From contig NZ_JBBCOR010000010.1 in NCBI RefSeq assembly GCF_037151175.1, forward strand, positions 1 through 64,000: DNA of 64,000 bases, read 5' to 3'. The notes under the pieces were generated by a model that was not told the origin of the DNA, did not search any database, and saw only the letters and a program-made list of their open reading frames with translations. This document shows positions 35,122-43,401 of this stretch, piece after piece (position 1 is the stretch's first letter; each line of letters starts with the position of its first letter). Origin of the DNA: Asaia sp003994335. GTDB taxonomy: Bacteria; Pseudomonadota; Alphaproteobacteria; Acetobacterales; Acetobacteraceae. The position numbers and the translations under genes are program-made.

Positions 35122-35240
35122 GTCGGGTTATCCTGTCCGGGATATCTGTCCTGTTCCGAGGGGGCGTGGCAGGGTGATCCTGACGAGGCGGGGAAGCGCA
35201 CCCCGGCCATGAATCAGACCATGCCCGCGGCGAGGCCAGG

Positions 35241-35858
35241 ATGACCGACGAGAAAAGCCCGAGCTCCCCGGGAGAACCCGAGCGTGTGACGATCGGACAG
35301 ACCCGGCTTCTGGCCAATGACTGGGGGGTGCTGACGAAATACACCCTAACCTATCATCGGCGTGATGGGGTGGCACAGCAACTCACCCGAGAAACCTATG
35401 ACCGGGGTGACGGGGCGGCGATTTTGCTGATCAACGCCGCGACCCATACGGTCCTCCTGACCCGGCAGTTTCGTCTGCCCGCCTATGTCAGCGGACATCG
35501 CGAGGATCTGATCGAGGTCTGCGGCGGGATGCTCGACGACCATGACCCTGCCGCAGCCATCAGACGCGAGGTCGAGGAGGAGATGGGCGTCACCATCGAC
35601 GCCGTGCGCAAGATCGGCTGCTATTACATGAGCCCCGGATCGGTGACCGAGCGGATCCATTTCTTCATCGGGGCCTATGATTCATCCATGCGTCGCGCCG
35701 CAGGAGGGGGGCTACAGGAGGAGGGGGAGGAAATCGAGGTGCTCGAACTCGATTTCGATGAGGCATTGGCCATGATCGATGATGGGCACATCGTTGATGC
35801 CAAGACGATCATGCTGCTCCAGCACGCAGCACTCAAAAATCTGTTTGACCGGGCCTGA
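35241..35858 (+). CDS. nudK: Nudix hydrolase, NudK-type GDP-mannose/ADP-ribose pyrophosphatase
   Basis: 205 residues, similar along its length to E. coli NudK: RETYDRGDGAAILL, VLLTRQFRLPAYV, YYMSPGSVTERIHFFIGAY, GGGLQEEGEEIEVLEL and DAKTIMLLQHAAL. NudK hydrolyses GDP-mannose to mannose-1-phosphate and GMP, limiting exopolysaccharide precursors. In the Nudix box the C-terminal half R109-E110 and E113-E114 is intact, but the first catalytic-box glutamate position is His101 followed by Asp102, a degenerate form also seen in other NudK proteins. Start ATG at 35241 follows a GAGGCCAGG stretch. Confidence 0.85.
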   Translation: MTDEKSPSSPGEPERVTIGQTRLLANDWGVLTKYTLTYHRRDGVAQQLTRETYDRGDGAAILLINAATHTVLLTRQFRLPAYVSGHREDLIEVCGGMLDDHDPAAAIRREVEEEMGVTIDAVRKIGCYYMSPGSVTERIHFFIGAYDSSMRRAAGGGLQEEGEEIEVLELDFDEALAMIDDGHIVDAKTIMLLQHAALKNLFDRA

Positions 35859-35939
35859 ACGCTTCCCTGTTCGAACTCTAACACAAGGCTGTGATCCCTC
35901 ACCTGCGGGGATGACAGCGCAGTAAGAATCATCTTACAA

Positions 35940-35967
35940 AACGAAAGACATATTTTCGTTTCGAAAG
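35940..35967 (+). promoter_or_regulatory. candidate DeoR-type operator
   Basis: AACGAAA (35940-35946) and TTTCGTT (35954-35960) form a perfect inverted repeat with a seven-base spacer, overlapping a second TTTCG-TTT-CGAAAG dyad ending at 35967. It lies just before the regulator start at 35978, as expected for autoregulation. TTTCG-rich repeats are common in DeoR/GlpR-family sites. Confidence 0.5.
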
Positions 35968-35977
35968 TTCTCTCTCG

Positions 35978-36748
35978 ATGTCCATGGGTGTCAACAGTGC
36001 GACCCTGAAACGGCGTCTGGGCATCATCGATGCCGTCAGGCGGGCAGGGTTCCTGCGTACGGAGGCGCTGGCGGAGCAGTTTGATGTCTCCATGGTCACC
36101 ATAAGATCCGACCTCGCTTATTTGCAAAGTCAGAATCTCGTCATCCGCACCAATGGCGGCGCGCAGCCCGCGCATGATTACGCAGTCAATGCGCCGCTCG
36201 ATGAAAGTCCGACCCTGTTCGAGGCGCGGGCCCTGGCCCGAGCCGTGGCCTTCAGGCTCAAACCGGGGCAATGCGTGTTTCTGGATAATAGTCAGGCAGC
36301 TTCCTTTGTGCCGGTTCATGCGACAGCCGAGAACCTGCGCTTCGTCGTCAATAGTTTCGAGACCTATCACCTGGCGTGCCGGACGAGCGATGCTGCCGTG
36401 TCGCTTCTTGGGGGGGAGTATGACCGGCTCGGTTACCCCATGCTCAGCCCGGCCGCTGATCATGCCCTGTCATTCTACGATATCGATCTGGCTGTCATTT
36501 CTGCCTGTCAGATCGGCAAGACGGGCTTCACCTGTCTCGACCAGACGGGAAACTGCCTTGAGACCGCCCTGTATCGTGCAAAGCAGGTCTATCTGCTGAC
36601 CGACCGTCTGGACCGTGTCGACGAGGATGGGCGTGTGATGGAGTGGCGCAACACCATGTCGGTCCTGCATGGCGGCATGCCGCCCGATGGCGCTGTCCTG
36701 TGTCAGGACTGGACCGTTTTTGCCGAGCCGCCTGCGCCACCGGAATGA
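35978..36748 (+). CDS. DeoR-family sugar/polyol operon regulator
   Basis: 256 residues. N-terminal DeoR winged helix-turn-helix (RLGIIDAVRRAGFLRTEALA, then EQFDVSMVTIRSDLAYL) and a C-terminal sugar-phosphate-binding domain of the ribose-5-phosphate-isomerase-like fold (FLDNSQAASFVPVHA, with LAVISACQIGKTGF). The binding domain is somewhat diverged from canonical DeoR (which has LDSGTT where this has LDNSQA). It heads the polyol cluster, 83 bases before the kinase, and probably represses it until a pathway sugar phosphate accumulates. Confidence 0.88.
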   Translation: MSMGVNSATLKRRLGIIDAVRRAGFLRTEALAEQFDVSMVTIRSDLAYLQSQNLVIRTNGGAQPAHDYAVNAPLDESPTLFEARALARAVAFRLKPGQCVFLDNSQAASFVPVHATAENLRFVVNSFETYHLACRTSDAAVSLLGGEYDRLGYPMLSPAADHALSFYDIDLAVISACQIGKTGFTCLDQTGNCLETALYRAKQVYLLTDRLDRVDEDGRVMEWRNTMSVLHGGMPPDGAVLCQDWTVFAEPPAPPE

Positions 36749-36831
36749 GAGGGACGATACCCCGTCCAGTTCTCGATCGCGCCTTAACCCGGCCTTTCTT
36801 TCCTTGATTCTTACCTGATGGATTACCGATC

Positions 36832-37824
36832 ATGGCATCCAGTTTTCTCATGGATCAGACCGCCGATTCACCCCGCTGCATCGTTACGATCGGTGAGATC
36901 GTGGTCGAGATCATGGCCCAGACGCAGGGGGTGGGTTTCCTCGAACCCATGGCGCTCAAGGGACCGTATCCCTCCGGTGCGCCAGCCATTTTCATCGATC
37001 AGGTCGCTCGTCTCGGTGTCGATTGCGGGATCATCTCCGCAGTCGGTCGCGATGATTTCGGCACGCTGAATATTGAGCGTCTGAAGCGCGACAAGGTGGA
37101 TGTATCTGCCATTCTCAGCGTCGATTCCTATTCGACGGGCTCGGCCTTCGTGCGCTATCGCCCCGATGGCAGCCGGGATTTTGTCTATAATATCCGCCAA
37201 TCTGCCTGTTCGCAGGTGGGGCTGCATGAAACGTCGCGCGCCCTGCTCAAGCGCGCCACCCATCTGCATATCATGGGTTCGTCACTCTTTTCCTTCCCGA
37301 TCATTGATGCGGTGACGACCGCAGTGCATCAGGTCAAGGCACAGGGCGGCACGATTTCCTTCGATCCGAATATCCGCAAGGAAATGCTCGATATTCCCGA
37401 TATGCGCGCAGCGCTCGAGCTGATGCTTCAGGAATGCGATATCTTTCTCCCCAGCGGGCCGGAGCTGCTTTTGTTCAGCAGTGGCACCAGTCAGGAAGAA
37501 GCCATCCGCGAGATTCTTGACATGGGCGTGTCCGAGATTGTGCTCAAGAAAGGCCATGAGGGCGCGAGCTGCTTTTGCGCCGACAAGACGGTGCATCACG
37601 ACGCCTTTGCCGTCGAGGAGTGCGATCCCACCGGTGCAGGAGATTGTTTTGGTGCGACCTATGTGACCTGCAGGCTCTCGGGCAAGACACGCGAGGACTC
37701 ATTGCTTTACGCCTGTGCCTCTGGCGCGCGCGCCGTTTCGGTATTCGGTCCGATGGAAGGGACATCGAGCTTTGCCGAGCTCGATGCCCTGATCGCGGCG
37801 CAGAAAACAGGAATCCTTGCATGA
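36832..37824 (+). CDS. PfkB-family sugar kinase, probably tagatose kinase
   Basis: 330-residue ribokinase-fold kinase. Substrate-side motifs TIGEIVVEIMAQ and PSGAPAIFIDQVARLG, then SFDPNIRKEM and the catalytic GAGD at 268-271 (DPTGAGDCF). The N-terminal PFPSGAPAIFIDQ-type context matches proteins usually annotated as tagatose kinase. It would phosphorylate the ketohexose made by the dehydrogenase at 39099. Its stop overlaps (ATGA) the start of the GatZ-like gene, so the two are translationally coupled. The precise sugar is inference from context. Confidence 0.85.
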   Translation: MASSFLMDQTADSPRCIVTIGEIVVEIMAQTQGVGFLEPMALKGPYPSGAPAIFIDQVARLGVDCGIISAVGRDDFGTLNIERLKRDKVDVSAILSVDSYSTGSAFVRYRPDGSRDFVYNIRQSACSQVGLHETSRALLKRATHLHIMGSSLFSFPIIDAVTTAVHQVKAQGGTISFDPNIRKEMLDIPDMRAALELMLQECDIFLPSGPELLLFSSGTSQEEAIREILDMGVSEIVLKKGHEGASCFCADKTVHHDAFAVEECDPTGAGDCFGATYVTCRLSGKTREDSLLYACASGARAVSVFGPMEGTSSFAELDALIAAQKTGILA

Positions 37825-39071
37825 CATCCGAATTTCTCACATCCCTGCGCGTGCGCCATGACAAGGGCGGAACGGAAGCTCTGATTTCGGTCTGTTCGGC
37901 TCACCCTCTGGTGATCGAGGCGGCCTTGCTCCACGGGGCTGCGCGCCAGCAACCCGTTCTGATCGAGGCGACCTGCAATCAGGTCAATCAGGAGGGTGGC
38001 TATACGGGTATGACCCCGGCCGATTTCCGCGACTACGTGTTCGCCATTGCCGACCGTGTCGGATTCGATCGCGCACGGATCATTCTGGGGGGCGATCATC
38101 TCGGCCCCAATCCCTGGAAATCGTTCCCGGCCGATGAGGCCATGCAGAAAGCCTCGGACATGATCGCGGCCTTCGCCGAAGCAGGCTTCGTGAAGTTGCA
38201 TCTGGACGCCAGCATGGGGTGCAAGGGCGAGCCTGCTCATCTTTCTGATCCCATCGTGGCCGAGCGTGCAGTGACCTTGGCGCGAAGGGCCGAAAGCGTG
38301 GCGCCGGGTCAGGCCGTTTATGTGATCGGTACCGAGATCCCGACACCCGGTGGCGCAACCGAGGCACTGGATCATGTCCTGCCCACCACACCCGATGCCG
38401 TGCGCGCCACCTATCATGTGCATGAAAAGGCGTTCAGGGCTGCGTTGCCCGATGCCTGGTCACGGGTCATCGGGATTGTGGTCCAGCCCGGTGTCGAGTT
38501 TGGCCACGAGGATGTGGCGGTCTATGCGCCTCAGGCTGCACGTGCGCTGGTTGCGACGCTGGGCGACCTGCCGGGACTGGTCTTTGAGGCGCATTCGACC
38601 GACTACCAGCCGGGAGAGGCCCTTGCCCAGTTGCGCCGGGATGGGTTTCGTATCCTCAAGGTCGGGCCTGAACTGAGTTTTGCTCTGCGCGAGGCTCTGT
38701 ATGGGCTCGATGCGATACGCTGTTTTCTTGAACCCGAATCTGTCTCTCTGGTCGCGGTGATGGAACAGGTCATGCTGCAATCGCCCGGGAACTGGCAGAG
38801 TCATTATCCGGGCGACCTGCGTACGCAGCGTATCCTGCGCCATTTCAGCTATAGCGATCGCATTCGCTATTACTGGCCCGTGGCTGAGGCCGAAAAGGCC
38901 GTCACGGCGCTCATGCAGTCTCTGGACGGGGTTGCCTTGCCCGAGACGATGATCAGCCAGTACCTCCCGCGCCTGTTCGAGCGGGTCAAATCAGGCGCGC
39001 TGGCCGCCGATCCGAAAACCCTTCTGCTGCAGTCGGTCCGGGATGTCCTGGATCGCTATGAAACGCTGTGA
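37821..39071 (+). CDS. GatZ/KbaZ-family protein (tagatose-6-phosphate epimerase or aldolase subunit)
   Basis: 416 residues from the ATG at 37821; the frame is open further upstream inside the kinase gene but that is out-of-frame shadow. Family motifs include LIEATCNQVNQEGGYTGMTP, ILGGDHLGPNPW (90-99), KLHLDASMGCKGE and VFEAHSTDYQ. GatZ was described as the non-catalytic, stabilising subunit of tagatose-1,6-bisphosphate aldolase with GatY. No GatY/KbaY gene is present here, and related proteins in galactitol pathways act as tagatose-6-phosphate 4-epimerases, which fits this operon better. Confidence 0.87.
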   Translation: MTSEFLTSLRVRHDKGGTEALISVCSAHPLVIEAALLHGAARQQPVLIEATCNQVNQEGGYTGMTPADFRDYVFAIADRVGFDRARIILGGDHLGPNPWKSFPADEAMQKASDMIAAFAEAGFVKLHLDASMGCKGEPAHLSDPIVAERAVTLARRAESVAPGQAVYVIGTEIPTPGGATEALDHVLPTTPDAVRATYHVHEKAFRAALPDAWSRVIGIVVQPGVEFGHEDVAVYAPQAARALVATLGDLPGLVFEAHSTDYQPGEALAQLRRDGFRILKVGPELSFALREALYGLDAIRCFLEPESVSLVAVMEQVMLQSPGNWQSHYPGDLRTQRILRHFSYSDRIRYYWPVAEAEKAVTALMQSLDGVALPETMISQYLPRLFERVKSGALAADPKTLLLQSVRDVLDRYETL

Positions 39072-39098
39072 CCCTCACGGCAACGGGATACATAACAG

Positions 39099-39881
39099 AT
39101 GAGCACCAATAAACCTCTGCAGAACCGTGTTGCCCTGATCACCGGTGCCGCGCGCGGTATCGGGCGCGCCATTGCCGAGCGCTATGCGCAGGAAGGCGCC
39201 AAGGTCGTGATCGGCGATCTGAACGAGGCTGGCGCCACCAGCGCGGCAGCTTCCCTCGGTGAGGCGCATATGGGCGTAAAGCTCGATGTGACGCAGCAGG
39301 CCTCCATCGACGCGGCCCTGGCTGCAATCATCACGCGCTATGGGCAGATCGATATTCTGGTCAATAATGCCGGGCTGTTCGATCTGGCCCCTACGGTCGA
39401 GATCACGCGTGAGAGCTATCACCGCGTGTTTGCCGTCAATGTCGAGGGGCTGCTGTTCACTCTTCAGGCCGTGGCGCGTCAGATGATTGCCCAAGGCCAA
39501 GGTGGCAAGATCATCAATTTCGCCTCGCAGGCAGGACGCCGTGGCGAGCCATTGGTTGGTATCTATTGCGCCTCCAAGGCTGCGGTAATTTCTCTCACCC
39601 AGAGCACCGGTCTCGATCTGATCAAACACGGCATCAACGTCAATGCCATCGCGCCCGGCGTGGTCGATAATGAGCATTGGGACGATGTGGATCGTCGCTT
39701 CGCGCAGTACGAGAATCTGCCTCTGGGTGAAAAGAAGCGTATCGTCGGTGCCTCCGTGCCCTTCGGGCGCATGGCCCGCCCTGATGAAATCGGCGGTCTG
39801 GCCGTCTTCCTCGCCTCGAAGGATGCGGATTACATCGTCTCGCAAACCTACAACATCGATGGCGGTAACTGGATGAGCTGA
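39099..39881 (+). CDS. polyol dehydrogenase, SmoS-like SDR (sorbitol/galactitol to ketose)
   Basis: 260 residues, closely resembling rhodobacterial sorbitol dehydrogenase SmoS. NAD-binding TGAARGIG at 15-22, NNAG at 89-92, catalytic Ser143, Tyr156 and Lys160 (YCASK), and the SmoS-type C-terminus NAIAPGVVDNEHWD...AQTYNIDGGNWMS-like ending. SmoS-type enzymes oxidise D-sorbitol to D-fructose, galactitol to D-tagatose and L-iditol to L-sorbose. It follows the GatZ-like gene by 27 bases and is followed by a strong hairpin, so it probably ends the first transcript of the cluster. Confidence 0.9.
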   Translation: MSTNKPLQNRVALITGAARGIGRAIAERYAQEGAKVVIGDLNEAGATSAAASLGEAHMGVKLDVTQQASIDAALAAIITRYGQIDILVNNAGLFDLAPTVEITRESYHRVFAVNVEGLLFTLQAVARQMIAQGQGGKIINFASQAGRRGEPLVGIYCASKAAVISLTQSTGLDLIKHGINVNAIAPGVVDNEHWDDVDRRFAQYENLPLGEKKRIVGASVPFGRMARPDEIGGLAVFLASKDADYIVSQTYNIDGGNWMS

Positions 39882-39911
39882 GCCTCAGGGCCCAGCGCAT
39901 CAGGGGGTCAA

Positions 39912-39941
39912 GAAAGCGCCTGTTCGATCGGAGGCGCTTTC
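39912..39941 (+). terminator. strong hairpin after the polyol dehydrogenase gene
   Basis: A perfect ten-pair stem GAAAGCGCCT/AGGCGCTTTC with a ten-base loop, 30 bases past the stop at 39881. There is no long T-run. It may attenuate rather than stop transcription into the MFS gene. Confidence 0.55.
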
Positions 39942-40206
39942 GAACTTCCCTCATCGGAGCGCCTGAATGAAGAGGCCTCCGTGACAGCGCCGCCATGCGC
40001 GGGCGTTCAGGATCTCGTTCCGGCTTCGTTGACGGGATCGCCCTGACAGGGGCGGGGAGATGCTGACTGCCCGCCCTCGCGCCTCATAAATCGAAACGCC
40101 GTCTTTTCCGCCGCATCACAGGGCGGAGAGGGCCGTCCTGCGCCTTCGCCACCGGGTTCCCACCGGGGCGTCGCCGATCCCGCCTTGCCTGAAGAAGGGG
40201 AAAAAC
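39942..40206. other. leader of the MFS transporter gene
   Basis: 265 bases between the hairpin and the transporter start. It holds GC-rich short inverted repeats around 40140-40175 and an AAGGGG ribosome binding site just before 40207. No coding region is supported. Confidence 0.4.
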
Positions 40207-41730
40207 ATGAATGAACGTGAGCACTCCGCCATCCGTCAGAACGGAGGGGCACCGAGGGGAGCACAGGAGTCCATCGAGACGATTGTGGCCGAAGCTTCCC
40301 CCATGCGGCATTCGTGGCTGATACTCGCCATGGCGTCCTTCGCGGCGGCGGTTTGCGGCGGGTTATACGGCTATGATACGGGGGTGATTTCCGGCGCCCT
40401 TTTGCTCATGACGCGCGAATTCGGTTTGTCCCATACCCAGCAGGAAATCGTGACCGCCTCCATTCTGGCCGGTGCGGTTGCCGGGGCGTTGATGACCAGC
40501 TGGGCTTCCGAGCGGTTCGGGCGCAAGAAGACCGTGCTGATCGTCTTGTTCCTGTTCGCGACTGGAGCCATTCTCTGTTCGGTTGCGCCAAGCGTGGGCA
40601 GCCTGATTGCCGCGCGTTTCCTACTTGGTATCGCTGTGGGCGGATCGACCCAGGTCGTGCCGATGTATATCTCGGAACTCTCGCCCAGTCGTTATCGCGG
40701 CACGCTGGTGACGACGTTCAACGTGGCGATCGGTATTGGTATCGTCCTGGCCAATATCGTCGGGTATTATTATCACGATGTCTGGTCGTGGCGGCGCATG
40801 GTCAGCGTGGCAGCGGTGCCTGCCGGTCTTGTTTTCGTCATCATGCTGTTCATGCCTGCGAGCCCGCGTTGGGTGGCCGAGAAACGCGGTCTTGTGGCGG
40901 CAGCCCGCATTCTTGAGCGTGTGCGGCGCACGCGGCTCGATATTCACCAGGAACTGACCCAGATCGACCGGATCAGGCAATCGACAGACAAGGCGGATTC
41001 CGGCTGGGCGGGCATCCGGCAGCCCTGGGCACGTCCGGCTCTGGTGGCGGCGCTTGGCGTAGCCTTTTTCACCCAGTGCGGCGGCCTGGAAATGATGATC
41101 TACTACTCTCCTACCTTCCTGTCCGATGCGGGCTTTGGCAAGAATGCCGCCCTTCTGGCCAGTGTGGGGGTAGCGCTGGTATATGCGGTCGTCACGCTGG
41201 CCGGGTGTTTTCTGGTGGATCGTATCGGTCGCCGACGCCTGATGCTGATCATGATCCCCGGCTCCGTTCTCAGCCTGATCGGGCTCGGGCTGAGCTTCAT
41301 GTCCGGTAGCCATCAGGGGGTAGGCGCGCTTGCGACGGTCGCTTTCCTGCTGCTGTTCATGATGTTCAATTCAGGCGGTATCCAGATCTGTGGCTGGCTG
41401 CTGGGCGCTGAGCTTTTCCCTCTGGGTATGCGTGGCATGGCCACGGCGCTGCACGCAGCTATGCTCTGGGGAAGCAATCTGCTGGTAACGGGCACCGCGC
41501 TTACCCTGGTTCAGGCAGCGGGGATCGGGCCGACCATGTGGATCTATGCGGGAATCAATCTCCTCTCCTTTCTATTTGTGTATCGCTACGTGCCTGAAAC
41601 GGCAGGATTGTCGCTTGAGGATATCGAAGGGAATCTCCGGGCTGGCAGCTTCACGCCGCGCGCCATACGCAAGATGAGCGCGCGTCAGACCCGCACGCAC
41701 CAGGATCGGGAAACCGCGCTGCAGAGTTGA
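40207..41730 (+). CDS. MFS sugar/polyol:H+ symporter (sugar porter family)
   Basis: 507 residues with twelve transmembrane segments. Sugar-porter signatures are GYDTGVISGALLLM in helix 1, ERFGRKKTVL after helix 2, the Arg-rich SPRWVAEKRG in the central loop, FLVDRIGRRRLML and the C-terminal YRYVPETAGLSLEDIE (PETKG-type motif, here PETAG). A basic tail of about 30 residues follows. It most likely imports the polyol used by the preceding genes, with which it shares strand and location. AAGGGG precedes the start. Confidence 0.92.
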   Translation: MNEREHSAIRQNGGAPRGAQESIETIVAEASPMRHSWLILAMASFAAAVCGGLYGYDTGVISGALLLMTREFGLSHTQQEIVTASILAGAVAGALMTSWASERFGRKKTVLIVLFLFATGAILCSVAPSVGSLIAARFLLGIAVGGSTQVVPMYISELSPSRYRGTLVTTFNVAIGIGIVLANIVGYYYHDVWSWRRMVSVAAVPAGLVFVIMLFMPASPRWVAEKRGLVAAARILERVRRTRLDIHQELTQIDRIRQSTDKADSGWAGIRQPWARPALVAALGVAFFTQCGGLEMMIYYSPTFLSDAGFGKNAALLASVGVALVYAVVTLAGCFLVDRIGRRRLMLIMIPGSVLSLIGLGLSFMSGSHQGVGALATVAFLLLFMMFNSGGIQICGWLLGAELFPLGMRGMATALHAAMLWGSNLLVTGTALTLVQAAGIGPTMWIYAGINLLSFLFVYRYVPETAGLSLEDIEGNLRAGSFTPRAIRKMSARQTRTHQDRETALQS

Positions 41731-41800
41731 GTGCCAGGCCGGTTTTCCTCGCGGCGCAGAAATTCTACTCTCTCCCGATTGATGTGAATGGGAGAGAAAG

Positions 41801-42664
41801 ATGGAAAAGCGTCGCGTCGCCCCTTGGGGCACTCTCGGAATCGGCGCGCTGCTGCTCGCAGGGTTGGGGGCAGGCGCTGCTCCCGTCATGGCAGCGCCCG
41901 GCCAGGTGTCAGCTGCCAGCATCGGTTTTACTCTGCCAGCAGAGCGCGTTTTCTCTCCTGCCGATCAGGCGCGTGTTGATCGGATCGAGCAGGAGATGGC
42001 GCCGGTTCACGACTTCACCAAACGGCTTGACCAGATATCGGCCCGGTTTCTGGGGACCCCCTATCAGGCTGATACGCTGATCGGTAGCGCAGACACACCG
42101 GAGAAACTCGTGGTCCGCTTCGAGGGCGTCGATTGCTACACCTTCATCGATCAGGTGCGTGCTCTGGCTCTTGGCCATGATCGACGGGGATTTCTCGAGG
42201 CACTCGTGGGAACACGCTATCGGGGTGGGCATGTCGCCTATCTGGATCGGCGTCACTTCCTGACGGATTGGGTCGCCTATGCCCCGAATAACGCGCGCGA
42301 TATCACATCCGACCTGTCTTCCGGGGTGCGCGTCACACATAAGATCCTCAATCAGCGCAAGGATGGCGGTGTGTATATAAGGGGGCTGTCTCCCCATGCA
42401 CGCGATATCGCCTACCTGCCGCCAGAGGCTCTCACGCCTGAAGTGGCTGCGAAGATCCATACGGGCGATGTAATTGGTATCTACACTGCCCTGGATGGGC
42501 TGGATGTCACCCATACCGGGCTTGCCATCTGGAAGGATCACACGCTCTATTTTCGCAACGCATCCTCGCTTAAGGCCAACAGGAAAGTGGTCGACACCGA
42601 ACTCGGTAGCTATATCCAGGGCAAACCAGGTATTCTGGTGCTGCGCATGATCGAGGGCGAGTGA
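41801..42664 (+). CDS. DUF1460-type secreted N-acetylmuramoyl-L-alanine amidase-like protein
   Basis: 287 residues with a signal peptide (basic MEKRRVAPWG, hydrophobic GIGALLLAGLGAGAAP, cut near VMAAPG). The mature protein matches the DUF1460 NlpC/P60-like fold: FLGTPYQADTLIG, catalytic Cys112 in GVDCYTFID, His238 in DVTHTGLAIW and a short C-terminal PGILVLRM. Family members with known function cleave cell-wall muropeptides. GGGAGA precedes the ATG. Single gene. Confidence 0.87.
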   Translation: MEKRRVAPWGTLGIGALLLAGLGAGAAPVMAAPGQVSAASIGFTLPAERVFSPADQARVDRIEQEMAPVHDFTKRLDQISARFLGTPYQADTLIGSADTPEKLVVRFEGVDCYTFIDQVRALALGHDRRGFLEALVGTRYRGGHVAYLDRRHFLTDWVAYAPNNARDITSDLSSGVRVTHKILNQRKDGGVYIRGLSPHARDIAYLPPEALTPEVAAKIHTGDVIGIYTALDGLDVTHTGLAIWKDHTLYFRNASSLKANRKVVDTELGSYIQGKPGILVLRMIEGE

Positions 42665-43401
42665 AGTCGCTGCCGCTTGGAAACGGGAGCGACTGGCCGT
42701 ACCGATAAGCCTCGAACGATATCATCACCGGATGAGCGTCCGGCGCTTACTGCAGAGCCTGGCTCTCTTCAGGCTCCCCGCCAGGCGTGCGTCGTCCCCG
42801 TGGAGAGCTGCCTGAGCCGGAAATGAGGCTCTCGTGTGAGAGGATTCTCGGTTCAGGCGTCCCCTCGACAGAGGTATCGGCTGACCTGTGCATCGCGAAA
42901 CAGGCCGGGCTTGCGAGATCTGACCCATGGGCAAATAGCGGCCCGTTGTCCCGGCCCTGAACGCCATGATGCGGAGTGTCATGGCCTAAGCCGCACGATG
43001 ATCCGTATCTCGAACTCTTCGGGTTCGCGTATAAGCTGAACGGCGCTCAGGTCATGTGTAGGGCGTACTGATGGCGTACTCGGTTATTGGCAAGGATTGT
43101 TACTTGCTACCAATGGGACGACTCAGAAACGTTCTCGTGCCGCCTTCTCGTTGCGAAAATAGTCACCGCATTTGTCGCCCGAATTTCGGCGGTTATTTCC
43201 CTGCACTGTCCTGAACGCGTTCTGCGAAGCATGTCGCCCCAAAAAAACGCGCTGCCCTTATTTTTTACTGAATGCGTTCGAAGACCAGGGGGCGGCGGAA
43301 ACATTTTATAATGATACTGATTGCGAAGTTTATTGACGAAAAAATACTGTATTTGCAAGATGGAACATATCATCAATAAAAAACAATAATCAGGATGTTG
43401 C
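42665..43401. other. long gene-free, increasingly AT-rich leader
   Basis: 737 bases. The first half is GC-rich without a supported gene. A direct repeat GGCGTACT (43062-43069 and 43073-43080) occurs with an 11-base period. From about 43230 the sequence turns AT-rich, with a TATAAT at 43307-43312 and AGGA 6 bases before the Hint gene start. It resembles the long AT-rich leader of the second Hint gene. Confidence 0.45.
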
